Shown here piece after piece: positions 43,762-53,398 of a stretch of 53,580 nt of DNA. A program made the translations under genes and the position numbers. The notes beneath the pieces were generated by a model. That model saw nothing but the letters and a program-made list of their open reading frames with translations, had not been told where the DNA came from and did not search any database. Within the stretch, counting starts at the first letter, position 1, and each line of letters starts with the position of its first letter. The stretch spans positions 1 through 53,580 of the forward strand of contig JAAYUB010000074.1 of assembly GCA_012517875.1 (NCBI GenBank), written 5' to 3'. Source of the stretch: Acidobacteriota bacterium. Its GTDB lineage: Bacteria; Acidobacteriota; JAAYUB01.

Positions 43762-44781
43762 CTATTGGGAACAGGTTAATCCCGAGGCGGTTGAGGCATT
43801 CAGCCACCGGCGGAACCAGTCGCGGATGACCTGGCGGGTCGCGTCGGTGCCGCTGCGCGTGATGGAGAAGTGGTCCTCACCGTCCAGCAGCAGCAACTGG
43901 CTGCCGGGCGGGGCGGCCGCGTGCAGGCGGATGCTGTGCGCGCAGGGGATGTTGCGGTCGTCCCGCCCGTGGATGAACAGGACGGGCGCCCGGGCGCTGC
44001 GGATGGCCCGCAGCGGATCGGCTTCAGCTGGTTCGAAATTGGCTAGACGTCCCGCCCGGGCCAGACCTTCGTCCACCAGTCGGTTCGGAATGAGTCCGCC
44101 CAAGCCGGGCAGATAGTGGCGGATGTAGTCCCGGACCACGTCGCGCAGGCTGGTGAACGGGGCGACGGCGACCACCGCCGCCAGGCGCGGGTCGCGGCCC
44201 GCCCATTGAATGGCCGCGGCCGCGCCGTACGAGGGACCCATCACGCCAGCCGGTCCGGACACCCATCCGCGGGCGGTCAGTTCGTCGAGAAGCCGGGCGA
44301 GATCGGCCGATTCCCGAACCCCGTAGCTGAGCCAATCACCTTCCGAGCGGCCGTGGCCGCGCAGATCCACCAGGACGACCCGGTGGCCGTCCGCCGCCAG
44401 GGCACGGCCCAGCCCCAGCAGGTGGTCTTTACGGTCGCGGATTCCGTGCAGAACGAAGACGGTCGGCGGTGCGCCGCCCGCAGCAGCCGGCGGTTCGATG
44501 ATCCAGATGGAAAGCGCAGCCGGCGGATCACCCACCCGGATCCGCGCCTGCCGCGAAACGCCCAGGCGTCGCCATTCGGCGGGGCGGAGATCATCGGCCG
44601 GATCGGGTGGCCGGTCATGATTGGGCGCGTAGACGATCCCGCCGGCAAGGACGTTCGGGAACCAATGGGAGGCCGTGGCCACCGCCAGACACACGCTCAG
44701 ACCGGCAAGAACCAATGCAAGCAGCAGCGCAAGGCGGATGCGGGAACATTGGGTGGCTTGAGATGGTGTTGCTCCGGACAT
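43762..44781 (-). CDS. Membrane-anchored alpha/beta hydrolase
   Basis: 339 residues. One N-terminal transmembrane helix (about 18-40) anchors the protein. The alpha/beta hydrolase core has VFVLHGIRDRKDHLLG (oxyanion hole), VDLRGHGRSEG, the nucleophile elbow GPSYG within VMGPSYGAAAAI, FIHGRDD (Asp) and GEDHFSITR (catalytic His). It is a lipase/esterase-like enzyme; substrate unknown. The stop of the alkyltransferase upstream is 8 bp before this start. The longer frame (557 codons) runs through the alkyltransferase gene in another frame and was rejected. Confidence 0.86.
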   Translation of the reverse strand: MSGATPSQATQCSRIRLALLLALVLAGLSVCLAVATASHWFPNVLAGGIVYAPNHDRPPDPADDLRPAEWRRLGVSRQARIRVGDPPAALSIWIIEPPAAAGGAPPTVFVLHGIRDRKDHLLGLGRALAADGHRVVLVDLRGHGRSEGDWLSYGVRESADLARLLDELTARGWVSGPAGVMGPSYGAAAAIQWAGRDPRLAAVVAVAPFTSLRDVVRDYIRHYLPGLGGLIPNRLVDEGLARAGRLANFEPAEADPLRAIRSARAPVLFIHGRDDRNIPCAHSIRLHAAAPPGSQLLLLDGEDHFSITRSGTDATRQVIRDWFRRWLNASTASGLTCSQ

Positions 44782-44789
44782 GATGCGGG

Positions 44790-45323
44790 TCAGTTGTCCA
44801 GCGAGACCCCTTCCAGAGCCAGCATCCGCGCTTTCAGGTCGAGCCCGCCCGGACCGGAGAATCCGCCGAGGCGTCCGCCGGCGGCTAGGACCCGATGGCA
44901 TGGGATGATCAGGGCCACCGGATTGCGGGCCATGGCCTGTCCCACGGCCCGGGCGCCGCCGGGCGAGCCGCAGCGTTCGGCGAGCTCGCCGTAGGTCACG
45001 GTCTGTCCGGCCGGAACCTTGCGGGCGGCTTCGTAGACGCGGCGGGTGAAAGGCGGCAGACCGTCCAGATCCAGCGGGACGGAGCGGAAATCGCGGCGGC
45101 GTCCCGCCAGGTGATGGCGCACCCGTTCGATCACGCGCACTATCGATGCCGGAGGCGGAGCGGGTTCCGCGGCGGGGTCCTCCCCACGAAGCCGGGCGGC
45201 GACCGCCGCCGGATCGGCCGCAGGCAGGTGGAAGCGGCAAATCCGGGCGCCCCGCCAGGCAATCGCGCAGAAACCCAGAGCGGTCTCGAAGACCGTGAAC
45301 TGACAGGTTCTTACACGGGCCAT
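44790..45323 (-). CDS. ogt: Methylated-DNA-protein-cysteine methyltransferase
   Basis: 177 residues. It repairs O6-alkylguanine by irreversible transfer of the alkyl group to the active Cys, found here in IPCHRV. Flanking family motifs are PFTRRVYEAARKVPAGQTVTYGELAERCGSPG in parts, the helix-turn-helix DNA-binding region, and GGFSGPGG at the end. The ATG at 45323 is preceded by GGAGG; an in-frame TTG two codons earlier is less likely. It lies in an apparent minus-strand group after ggt (21-bp gap). Confidence 0.94.
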   Translation of the reverse strand: MARVRTCQFTVFETALGFCAIAWRGARICRFHLPAADPAAVAARLRGEDPAAEPAPPPASIVRVIERVRHHLAGRRRDFRSVPLDLDGLPPFTRRVYEAARKVPAGQTVTYGELAERCGSPGGARAVGQAMARNPVALIIPCHRVLAAGGRLGGFSGPGGLDLKARMLALEGVSLDN

Positions 45324-45344
45324 CGTCAACCTCCGCGAAGAGGA

Positions 45345-47099
45345 TCAAAAACCAGCCGCCAGCCCGGTGCCGCGGGGATCGGAGGCGCCGCGCATCACGG
45401 GTCGGCCGGCGGCGTCCCATTCGACAGCGACGCACTCCACCAGGCCGAGCCGGCCGCTCCGAGTGTACGGCTTGAGATCGTAGCCCATGCCCGCGAGGAC
45501 CTGCCGGACGGGCTCGGCGAGAGTGGCCGGTTCGTGGTACAGGACGTCAGGCAGCCACTGCTGGTGGATGCGGGACCGCTGCACGGCGGCGTCCAGGTCG
45601 AGGCCGAACTCCAGCACGTTGAGCAGCACCTGGGCAACCGCCGTAGCGATGGTGGGGCCGCCGGGGCTGCCCAGCACCAGCACCGGCCGGCCGCCGCGTC
45701 GGGCTACGACGGGCGTCATGGAGCTCAAGGGCCGCTTCCCCGGGGCGATGGCGTTGGCTTCGCCCTGGATCAGCCGGAGCGTGTTGGGCAGGCCCGGAGC
45801 TGAGGCGAAATCGTCCATTTCGTTGTTGAGGAGAAAACCAAGTCCGGCGACCACCGCGCCGCAGCCGAAATTTTCATTCAGCGTGTACGTGAGCGAGACG
45901 GCATGCCCCGCTGCGTCCACCACCGACAGGTGGGTGGTCTCGGTGGATTCCGGCTGCGGCGCCGCGGCTCCGGGGAGGAAGAATCGGCTGTCCAGCGCCA
46001 CACCCGGCTTGATCAGCAGCCGCAGCCGATCGATGTGCGCCGGGGCCAGCAACTCGGCCGTGGGGTCGGAGACATGGTCGGGATCGCCCATCCGGTTGGC
46101 CCGATCGGCGTAAGCCAGGCGCATCGCTTCGGCCAGCAGCTGGAGATAGACGGGTTCAGGCAGGCGGGCCAGGGCGTACGGTTCCAGAATCTGCAGAATT
46201 TCCGCCAGCACCACCCCGCCTCCGGGCAGCGGCATGGTGACAATCTCAAAGTCACGGAAACGGAAAGCCAGGGGCTGGCGCATGGCCACGCGGTAAGCGC
46301 GCAGATCGTCCCGGGTGATGAGGCCGCCGTGACGAGTCGATTCGGCCGCCAGGCGTTCGGCCGTCTCGCCGGAATAGAATTCCGCCTCACCGCCGGCAGC
46401 AATCCGGCGCAGGGTGGCCGCCAGATCGCGCTGGACGAGATGTTCGCCTTCGCCCAGCGGGCGCCCGTCGCGGAAGAAAATGGCGGTTGTGGCCGGGTGC
46501 GCGGAAAGCCGTGTCGCCTCGGCCGCCAGGCGGCGGGCCAGATCGGCGCTGACCGGGAAGCCTTCCGCGGCCAGTGCGATCGCCGGCTCCAGGAGCGCGG
46601 CCCACGGGAGCCGACCGGCTCGTTGCCAGGCGGCATGCAGCCCGCGGACCGTGCCCGGCACGCCGGCGGCGCGAAAGCCTTCGGTGGAGGAATCGGGGAT
46701 GTAGCGCCCCGCCGGGTCGAGATACATGGTCCGCGATGCGGCGGCGGGCGCGGTTTCGCGGAAGTCGAAGACCGCCGGCGTGCCGCCTGACGCCGGCACG
46801 TGGAGCAGGAAGCCGCCCCCGCCCAGGTTGCCGGCATTGGGATAGGTCACGGCCAGCGCGAAAGCCGCGGCCACAGCGGCGTCGACAGCCGTGCCGCCGG
46901 CGCGGAGCGCCGCCACGCCAGCCACGGTGGCATGCGGCTCGGCGGTGCTCACCATGCCTTTCGAGGACAGCCGCGGCAGACCTTCCTGTTCCAGTTGGTT
47001 CAACAGCACCCGGTAATGGTCGATCACCCGGGGCGGCTGCGGCAGGGCCGTCATGATCAGCAGCCCCAGAGTCAGCACAATCAAAACCGGTCGGCGCAT
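45345..47099 (-). CDS. ggt: Gamma-glutamyltransferase
   Basis: 584 residues, periplasmic or extracellular. It cleaves the gamma-glutamyl bond of glutathione and transfers it to amino acids or water. The N-terminal signal segment MRRPVLIVLTLGLLIM is followed by the heavy-chain motifs GGGGFLLH and RETAPAAA and the autocleavage site TETTHLSVVD, where the second Thr becomes the N-terminal nucleophile of the light chain. Then TYTLNENFGCG, PLSSMTPV and LGSPGGPTIA follow. AGGAG precedes the ATG; the longer frame upstream is not needed. It is divergent from the TetR gene. Confidence 0.94.
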   Translation of the reverse strand: MRRPVLIVLTLGLLIMTALPQPPRVIDHYRVLLNQLEQEGLPRLSSKGMVSTAEPHATVAGVAALRAGGTAVDAAVAAAFALAVTYPNAGNLGGGGFLLHVPASGGTPAVFDFRETAPAAASRTMYLDPAGRYIPDSSTEGFRAAGVPGTVRGLHAAWQRAGRLPWAALLEPAIALAAEGFPVSADLARRLAAEATRLSAHPATTAIFFRDGRPLGEGEHLVQRDLAATLRRIAAGGEAEFYSGETAERLAAESTRHGGLITRDDLRAYRVAMRQPLAFRFRDFEIVTMPLPGGGVVLAEILQILEPYALARLPEPVYLQLLAEAMRLAYADRANRMGDPDHVSDPTAELLAPAHIDRLRLLIKPGVALDSRFFLPGAAAPQPESTETTHLSVVDAAGHAVSLTYTLNENFGCGAVVAGLGFLLNNEMDDFASAPGLPNTLRLIQGEANAIAPGKRPLSSMTPVVARRGGRPVLVLGSPGGPTIATAVAQVLLNVLEFGLDLDAAVQRSRIHQQWLPDVLYHEPATLAEPVRQVLAGMGYDLKPYTRSGRLGLVECVAVEWDAAGRPVMRGASDPRGTGLAAGF

Positions 47100-47314
47100 C
47101 GTGGTTTCTCCTGAAGATATCACGAACATTATCCCAAATAATTGTTCCGGGTTCCATTCCAGAAGGTTGTGTGGTGGAGAAATTTTCGTTGTTGGCGTCG
47201 AGGCAAAGATGTTCAGTTAGCCATTTGAGCCACAAGTTTGAATATCATTAAATATATTAATAACAACTAGTTGGATGAATCTGAACAGAATTATACCAAT
47301 CAGTATATTTTTTG

Positions 47315-47342
47315 TTGACAAGAGAACAAGAACCTATATACT
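47315..47342 (+). promoter_or_regulatory. Promoter of tetR-RND operon
   Basis: TTGACA (47315-47320), a 16-bp spacer and TATACT (47337-47342) give a strong sigma70-type promoter. Transcription should start near 47349. Confidence 0.75.
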
Positions 47343-47356
47343 TACCGTTCGGTATA
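47337..47356 (+). promoter_or_regulatory. TetR operator overlapping -10 and start site
   Basis: A perfect 12-bp inverted repeat TACCGTTCGGTA (47343-47354) lies inside a wider TATAC...GTATA dyad. It covers the -10 box and start point, the usual site of a TetR-family autorepressor. Binding would block the whole tetR-adaptor-permease transcript. Confidence 0.7.
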
Positions 47357-47374
47357 TGTGGACTGGAGGAAAGA

Positions 47375-48028
47375 ATGCCAGCACCAAAACAGAACAAACG
47401 AAGTGCGGGTAACGATTACGGCACCGAAGGGTCCACCCGCATGCGTCTCTTCCAGGCTGCCGCGGAGCTCTTTTCGCAAAAGGGCTATTCCGCGACGTCG
47501 GTGAACGAAATCGTCGAGGCGGCCGGCGTCACCAAGCCCGCCCTTTACTACCACTTCGGCAACAAGGAAGGATTGTACCTGAAAATGCTCGAAGAAGCCT
47601 CGCGCGACCTGGAACTGGAAATCCGACAGGCCGTCGCCACGCCCGGCGACGCCGTGACGCGCATCCGGGCCCTCTGCGACCGTTTGATGGAAATGGTGAT
47701 CACCCACCTGGCGCTGGTTCGGCTCATGCATGCCATGTACTACGGCCCGCCGCAGGGCGCCCCCTATTTCGATTTTGAAGCCGTCCACCAGCAGGTCCTG
47801 CGGGCGACGGTGGCCCTGGTCGAGGAAGGGATTCGTGAAGGATCCGTCCGACCGGGAGACCCCACCGACATCGCCTGGGTGATTCTGGGCGTGACCAGCA
47901 CCTGCATGGACCTGCAGCTCTGCCACGCCGATATCGCGCCGGGTCGGGACGGTTTGCAACGCCTGTTGAAGCTCATTGGTACGGGCATCACCACATCGGA
48001 ATCCACGGCTCGAGGAGAAGACTCATGA
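47375..48028 (+). CDS. TetR-family transcriptional repressor
   Basis: 217 residues. The N-terminal helix-turn-helix is typical: RMRLFQAAAELFSQKGYSAT, then VNEIVEAAGVTKPALYYHFGNKEGLYL. The C-terminal ligand domain (about 75-210) is the variable part. GGAGGA sits 5 bp before ATG 47375, which rules out the longer frame that starts in the promoter. It overlaps the RND adaptor gene by 4 bp (ATGA) and sits behind an operator-like dyad, so it should autorepress and control efflux in response to a ligand. Confidence 0.93.
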   Translation: MPAPKQNKRSAGNDYGTEGSTRMRLFQAAAELFSQKGYSATSVNEIVEAAGVTKPALYYHFGNKEGLYLKMLEEASRDLELEIRQAVATPGDAVTRIRALCDRLMEMVITHLALVRLMHAMYYGPPQGAPYFDFEAVHQQVLRATVALVEEGIREGSVRPGDPTDIAWVILGVTSTCMDLQLCHADIAPGRDGLQRLLKLIGTGITTSESTARGEDS

Positions 48029-49167
48029 TCTGCCGAATCACACTATGTGTCTGCGCCGCCGCCCTGCTGCTCGTTGCGGCCGGCTGTTCCAACCTCGAAG
48101 CGGACCGGCCACCGACCGCGGGGCGGCCGCCGGTGGCCGTCGACGTCGTCACCCTCGCGACCGAATCGCTGGAAGAGGGCATCGATGTCGTGGGCACGCT
48201 GGCGCCCAAGTTCCAGACCGAGGTCAAGTCGGAATACACGGGCATCGTCACCGACGTGTACGTGACCGAATGGGTGCGCGTGCGGCAGGGGCAGCCGCTG
48301 GCGCGGCTGGACACACGTGAGGGGGAGGTCATGCTCCGGAAGGCTCAGGCTGCGGTGGAAGCCTCGCAGGCCAACGTCCTCCAGGCGGAGGTGGCGCTGA
48401 GCCGCGCCGAGCGCGAACTGGCCCGGCTCACCAACATCAAGCAGTACGGCCTGGTCACGCAGCAGACCGTGGATGACGCCCGCAGCGCCCGCGACGCCGC
48501 CGAGGCCCAGGTGGCGGCGGCCAGGGCGCAGCAGCGACTCGCCGAGGACGACGTTCGGCACACCCAGACCCGCTTGGACAAAGCGGTCATCCGCGCGCCG
48601 ATGACCGGCACGGTGGCGCTGCGCGGCGTCAACGTGGGCGACCTGGCAGGCGAAATGGGCTCGCCGAAGGTCATGTTCCAGATCGTGGACAACCGCATCC
48701 TGGAACTCACGGTGACGGTGCCCGAGGCGCGACTCAACGAGTTGCGACTGGGTCAGCCGCTGACATTCACCACAGACGCGGTGCCCGACCGGACGTTCAC
48801 CGGCGAAGTCAAGCACATCAACCCGGCGGTCTCGGTGGCGGATCGTTCCGTCCGCGTGATCGCCGAAGTGCGCAACGAGCCGGAGGTGCTCAAGGGCGGG
48901 CTGTTCGCCAAAGGACGAATCGTCACCGGGCGCCGGGAGGATGTCCGCCAATTGCCGCGTGAGGCGCTGCAGGGCTGGGACGTCGCTGCCGGCCGAGCGG
49001 ACGTGTTCGTCGTGGAAAACGACACCGTCCGCTGTCGCCCCGTGCAGACCGGTGCCGTCGCCGGCGACAACGTCGAGATCCTCTCGGGGCTCGCGGTCGG
49101 CAGCCGGGTGGTGGTGCGGGGCGCCTTCAACCTGAAGGACGGCGACCGCATCCAGGTCGGCCGCTGA
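48025..49167 (+). CDS. RND efflux periplasmic adaptor (membrane fusion lipoprotein)
   Basis: 380 residues. Lipoprotein signal with lipobox LLLVAAGC at about 14-21 anchors it to the inner membrane. Adaptor domains follow in order: barrel-sandwich half (VVGTLAPKFQTEVKSEYTGI), alpha-helical hairpin (about 100-170, KAQAAVEASQANVLQAEVAL), second lipoyl half with VIRAPMTGTV, then the beta-barrel (FTGEVKHINPAV) and membrane-proximal end (RVVVRGAFNLKDGD). It links the RND permease to an outer-membrane channel; no TolC gene is in the window. Overlaps the tetR stop (ATGA); permease follows after 14 bp. Confidence 0.94.
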   Translation: MICRITLCVCAAALLLVAAGCSNLEADRPPTAGRPPVAVDVVTLATESLEEGIDVVGTLAPKFQTEVKSEYTGIVTDVYVTEWVRVRQGQPLARLDTREGEVMLRKAQAAVEASQANVLQAEVALSRAERELARLTNIKQYGLVTQQTVDDARSARDAAEAQVAAARAQQRLAEDDVRHTQTRLDKAVIRAPMTGTVALRGVNVGDLAGEMGSPKVMFQIVDNRILELTVTVPEARLNELRLGQPLTFTTDAVPDRTFTGEVKHINPAVSVADRSVRVIAEVRNEPEVLKGGLFAKGRIVTGRREDVRQLPREALQGWDVAAGRADVFVVENDTVRCRPVQTGAVAGDNVEILSGLAVGSRVVVRGAFNLKDGDRIQVGR

Positions 49168-49181
49168 GAAGGAGAGGCTCG

Positions 49182-52094
49182 ATGCTGCTATCCAACCTGT
49201 CCATCAAGCGGCCCGTGTTCGCCGCGGTCATGATGCTGGCCCTGGTCACCCTGGGTGTCTTCTCATACCGCCGGTTGGCCATCGACATGTTCCCCGACGT
49301 GGAGATCCCGGTCCTGTCCATCGTGACGGTGTTCCCCGGCGCGTCCCCGGAAACGGTGGAGCGGGAGGTCACCAAGCGTATCGAGGAGGCGGTCAACCCC
49401 ATCTCCGGCGTCAAACACGTCACCTCGACGTCCCGCGAGGGAGTCTCCACCGTGGTGGTGGAGTTCGAACTCGGCGTCAAGATCAACGACGCCTCGCAGG
49501 AGGCGCGGTCCAAGATCGGCGCCATCCGCGGCGAGCTGCCCCAGGGGATTGAGGAGCCCATCATCAACAAGCTGGACTTCGCGGCGGTGCCCATCGTGTC
49601 GGTGGCCATCCGTTCGGAGAAACTGTCGCCCCAGGCGCTGACCACGATGGTGGACAAGAAGGTCAAGCGGCGCCTGGAGAACATTTCCGGAGTGGGCAAG
49701 GTGGACATGGTGGGCGAGTCGGAGCGCGAAGTGGCCATCCAGCTCGATCCCGTCCGCCTGGAGGCGTTGGGGATGGGTGTGGACGAGGTGGTGCTCGGCC
49801 TCCAGTCGGAAAACGTCAATACCCCACTGGGGCGGATCAACCGCAACGGAACAGAATTTCCCCTGCGCGTGGCCGGCAAGCCGAGGGATGTCGCGGCGTT
49901 CCAGCAGATGGTCATCGCCCAGCGCAACGGCCGGCCTATCACCCTGGCCGAGGTGGCCCGCGTGGAGGACGGTATCCAGGAGCAGCGATCGCTGGCGCTC
50001 ATCAACGGTGTGCCGGCGGTGGCCCTGGACATCCTGAAGCAGTCGGGTGCCAACACCGTGGAGGTCGTGGACACGGTCAAAGCCGAGGTGGTCCAGCTGC
50101 AGAACGAAATGCCGGCCGGCACCACCCTCGAGCTGATCCGCGACGGTTCCATCTTCATCCGCGATTCGGTCCGGGACGTCCAGGAGACGATGATTCTTGG
50201 CGGCCTGCTGACGGTGTTCATTGTGTTCCTGTTCCTGAACTCCTGGCGCTCCACGGTGATCACCGGCCTGACCCTGCCCATTTCGGTGGTCTCGTCATTC
50301 ATCGTCATGAACTTCATGGGGATGACTCTGAACATGATGACGCTGATGGCGCTGTCGCTGGCCATCGGCCTGCTCATCGACGACGCCATCGTCGTCCGGG
50401 AGAACATCGTCCGCCACCTGGAGCGGGGCGAGGACCACTTCACCGCCGCCCGCAACGGCACGAGCGAGATCGGCCTGGCGGTGATGGCCACCACGTTCTC
50501 CATCGTGGCGGTGTTCGTCCCGGTGGCGTTCATGAAGGGGATCATCGGGCGGTTTTTCTTCCATTTCGGGATCACCGTGACTTTCGCCGTGCTCGTGAGC
50601 CTCTTCGTGTCGTTCACCCTGGACCCGATGCTGTCATCGCGCTGGTACGACCCGGACGTGGAGCGTAAGGGGAAGCGGCATCTGATCGCCCGGATCCTGG
50701 ACCGCTTCAACGGCTGGTTCGACCGGTCCGCCGACGGCTACCGGGTGCTGGTCGGCTGGGCACTGGATCACCGCAAGACCATCGTGCTGCTGGCTGCCGT
50801 AGCCTTCGTGGGCGGCGTGGCCGTGTTCGGTCTCCTGGAGACGGCGTTCCTCCCGCCGTATGACCAGGCGGAGTTCCAGATCAACTTCAAGACGGCGCCC
50901 AACGCGTCTATCGCCGAAACCCGCAACCGGGTGGAGTCGGTGCTGAGGGTTCTGGAGGAATTCCCGGAGGTCAGGCATACCTATGCGACCATCGGGGCGG
51001 GGGACTGGGGCACCGTCCGTGACGCCAGCGTCTACGTGAAGCTGGTGGAGCGGGACGCCCGAAGCCGGAACCAGTTCCAGCTGCAGCGGGCGGTTCGGGG
51101 GCGGCTGCTGCACGTGGCGGGCATCGTGCCGTCGTTTGCGGAGCCCGGCAACATGGACTCCCGCAAACCGCTGCTGGTGAGCATCCGGGGTGAGGACCTG
51201 GATCTGCTGAAGCAGCACGCGCTCCGTTTGAAGGAGGCCACCTACTCCATCGCCGGGGTCGTCGATCAGGAAGTCAGCCTGGAGCAGGAGATCCCCGAGT
51301 ACAAGATCATCGTGGATCGCGAGCAGGCGCTGGCCACCGGGGTCATGACCATGGATGTGGTGCGCACCGTCGGGGCGCTGGTGGGCGGGCAGGTGGTGTC
51401 CACCTACGAGGACGAGGACGGCGACGCGGTGGACGTCCGCGTGCGCCTGCCGCAGGAGTTGCGCCGCGACCCCGGCCAAGTCCAGCAGCTCAAGGTGACG
51501 GTCCGCACGCCCGGGGGACTGCCGGTTCTGGTGCCGCTGCTGAGCCTCGTCCGCTACGAGGTGAGTACGACTCCCTCTGAAATCAATCGTCAGGATCTGA
51601 GCCGCGAGGTGGTCTTCTCGGCGAACATGGACAACCTCCCGCTGGGAACGGCGGTGCAGCGCATCGATGCCGAGGCCGCCAAGCTGGACCTGCCGCCCGG
51701 CTACCAGGTGGTGTTCGGCGGCGAGAACGAGATCATGGTGGAGTCGTTCGGCTACATGGCCGAGGCGCTCCTGCTGGCGGTAATCCTGGTGTACTTGATC
51801 CTGGCCGCGCAGTTCGAGTCGTTCATCGACCCGCTCGCTATCATGCTGTCGCTCCCCTTGTCTGTCGTCGGCATGGCGGGTATGCTGTTCATCACCGGCG
51901 ACACGGTGAACATCATGTCGCTCATCGGGCTCATCATGCTCATGGGTCTCGTCACCAAGAACGCCATCCTGCTGGTGGACTTTGCCAAGGCTCTGCGGGC
52001 GGAAGGGGTGAGCCGCCGCGAGGCGCTAATCGTTGCGGGCCGAACCCGCCTGCGCCCCATCATGATGACAACCCTGGCCACACTAGTGTCCTAA
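49182..52094 (+). CDS. RND efflux permease, C-terminus lost to IS insertion
   Basis: 970 codons; intact RND permeases have about 1030-1050 residues. Inner-membrane proton-driven exporter (AcrB/MdtC type): the start MLLSNLSIKRPVFAAVMMLA, periplasmic porter FPGASPETVEREVTKRIEEA, central helices with the proton-relay Asp-Asp pair in LLIDDAIVVRENIVRH, a second porter region and GLVTKNAILLVDFAKAL. It ends MTTLATLVS, where the last codons and TAA lie in the IS (52081 onward). Normally IFGMLPLAL-like sequence and two more helices would follow, so the product is probably non-functional. They are not found past the element. Confidence 0.92.
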   Translation: MLLSNLSIKRPVFAAVMMLALVTLGVFSYRRLAIDMFPDVEIPVLSIVTVFPGASPETVEREVTKRIEEAVNPISGVKHVTSTSREGVSTVVVEFELGVKINDASQEARSKIGAIRGELPQGIEEPIINKLDFAAVPIVSVAIRSEKLSPQALTTMVDKKVKRRLENISGVGKVDMVGESEREVAIQLDPVRLEALGMGVDEVVLGLQSENVNTPLGRINRNGTEFPLRVAGKPRDVAAFQQMVIAQRNGRPITLAEVARVEDGIQEQRSLALINGVPAVALDILKQSGANTVEVVDTVKAEVVQLQNEMPAGTTLELIRDGSIFIRDSVRDVQETMILGGLLTVFIVFLFLNSWRSTVITGLTLPISVVSSFIVMNFMGMTLNMMTLMALSLAIGLLIDDAIVVRENIVRHLERGEDHFTAARNGTSEIGLAVMATTFSIVAVFVPVAFMKGIIGRFFFHFGITVTFAVLVSLFVSFTLDPMLSSRWYDPDVERKGKRHLIARILDRFNGWFDRSADGYRVLVGWALDHRKTIVLLAAVAFVGGVAVFGLLETAFLPPYDQAEFQINFKTAPNASIAETRNRVESVLRVLEEFPEVRHTYATIGAGDWGTVRDASVYVKLVERDARSRNQFQLQRAVRGRLLHVAGIVPSFAEPGNMDSRKPLLVSIRGEDLDLLKQHALRLKEATYSIAGVVDQEVSLEQEIPEYKIIVDREQALATGVMTMDVVRTVGALVGGQVVSTYEDEDGDAVDVRVRLPQELRRDPGQVQQLKVTVRTPGGLPVLVPLLSLVRYEVSTTPSEINRQDLSREVVFSANMDNLPLGTAVQRIDAEAAKLDLPPGYQVVFGGENEIMVESFGYMAEALLLAVILVYLILAAQFESFIDPLAIMLSLPLSVVGMAGMLFITGDTVNIMSLIGLIMLMGLVTKNAILLVDFAKALRAEGVSRREALIVAGRTRLRPIMMTTLATLVS

Positions 52095-52095
52095 A
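52081..52095. repeat. Left inverted repeat of IS4-family element
   Basis: CACTAGTGTCCTAAA, perfect complement of the right end at 53394-53408 (15 bp). The first eight bases are themselves palindromic and might instead be a target duplication. Confidence 0.75.
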
Positions 52096-52225
52096 TAATC
52101 TGTTAAGGAACACCGTAACACAAGCAATATCATGAAGAAAGATCCTGTCTGCCGATTTATCGATTTGAATTCCAGCCGGCTCTCCGCCCATACTCGTGGG
52201 ATCTCGACATCCCAGGAGCACCCGC

Positions 52226-53398
52226 ATGAACACCGGCCAGACTGTCTTCGCGCAGCTGCTCGATTTGATACCGACCTACGAGTTTCGTAAATGCGTCCAC
52301 CGCTACCACGGCAATCGTGGGGTCAAGCACTTCACTTGCTGGGATCAGTTCCTGTGCATGCTCTACGCCCAACTGACCGGGCGGGAAAGCCTCCGCTCGC
52401 TGGAAGTCTGCCTGCACAGTGTCCGGACCCATCTCTACCACTGCGGGATCCGCTCCCCCATGTCCCGCAGCAACCTGGCCCACGCCAACGAGCAGCGGGA
52501 TTGGCGCATCTACGCCGACTTCGCCCAGGTCTTGATCCAACAGGCCGTCCGGCTCTATGGCGAACGCGAGTACTTGCCCGGTCTCCAGCAAGCGGTCTAC
52601 GCGTTCGACTCCACCACCATCGAGCTGTGCCGGGCGCTCTTTCCCTGGGCCCGCTTCGGCCGCCAGGCGGCTGGCGTCAAGCTGCATACCCTCCTGGACC
52701 TGCGGACCGACCTGCCGACCTTTGCCTGTATCACCCCACGCCGGATCCACGACGTGCAGCTCCTCGACCGCTTGCCCTGGCAGCCGGGGGCCATCTACGT
52801 CCTCGACCGTGGCTACCTCGACTTCGCCCGCCTGTACCGGATACATCGCGCGGCGGCCTTCTTCATCATCCGGGCCCGGCGCGATCTGCGCTACTACCGC
52901 CACGACTCCGTGAAGGTGAACAAAGCCACCGGCCTGCGCGCCGACCAGACGGTCTCGCTAGTCAGCTATTATCCCCGCCACACCTATCTCGAACCGCTCC
53001 GCCGCATCTCCTTCCGCGATCCCGTCACCGGCAACGGGCTGGTCTTCCTGACCAACCACACGACGTTGCCGGCGCTGACCATCACCGAACTCTACCGCGG
53101 CCGCTGGCGGGTCGAACTCTTCTTCAAATGGATCAAGTCCCATCTGCGGATCAAGGCGTTCTATGGCACGTCTGCCAATGCCGTCCAGACCCAGTTGTGG
53201 ATCGCCATCTGCGCGTATGTGCTAGTAGCCATCGCCCGGCATGTGCTGCAGGTGAACCGCAGCCACTACACTATCCTGCACATTCTGGAAGTCACCCTGA
53301 CCGAAAAACGCCCGCTGTATCAGGTGTTGACCGAATCGGCCGACCTGATGCCACCAAGGGGTGCCGCTAACCAGAAGAATCTATTCGAGATCTTTTAG
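52226..53398 (+). CDS. IS4-family DDE transposase
   Basis: 390 residues. It resembles the IS4 family (ISPepr1-like, N-terminal DUF4372 type), starting MNTGQTVFAQLLDLIP. DDE residues: first Asp in YAFDSTTIELC, second in YVLDRGYLDFARL, and the Y-(2)-R-(3)-E-(6)-K motif in LYRGRWRVELFFKWIKSHLR. The gene is intact, ending at TAG inside the right inverted repeat. AGGAG lies upstream of the ATG; a longer frame is a less likely start. Probably an active element, since the reading frame is undamaged. Confidence 0.95.
   Translation: MNTGQTVFAQLLDLIPTYEFRKCVHRYHGNRGVKHFTCWDQFLCMLYAQLTGRESLRSLEVCLHSVRTHLYHCGIRSPMSRSNLAHANEQRDWRIYADFAQVLIQQAVRLYGEREYLPGLQQAVYAFDSTTIELCRALFPWARFGRQAAGVKLHTLLDLRTDLPTFACITPRRIHDVQLLDRLPWQPGAIYVLDRGYLDFARLYRIHRAAAFFIIRARRDLRYYRHDSVKVNKATGLRADQTVSLVSYYPRHTYLEPLRRISFRDPVTGNGLVFLTNHTTLPALTITELYRGRWRVELFFKWIKSHLRIKAFYGTSANAVQTQLWIAICAYVLVAIARHVLQVNRSHYTILHILEVTLTEKRPLYQVLTESADLMPPRGAANQKNLFEIF

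Larger units (their letters stand above)
47130..47374. other. AT-rich divergent promoter region ggt / tetR
   Basis: Clearly more AT-rich than the genome average, especially 47220-47340. It contains the tetR promoter and operator, annotated separately, and on the minus strand a GATAAT-like box near 47140 that may serve ggt. A second imperfect dyad TATAC-N6-GTATA lies at 47292-47307. Confidence 0.5.
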
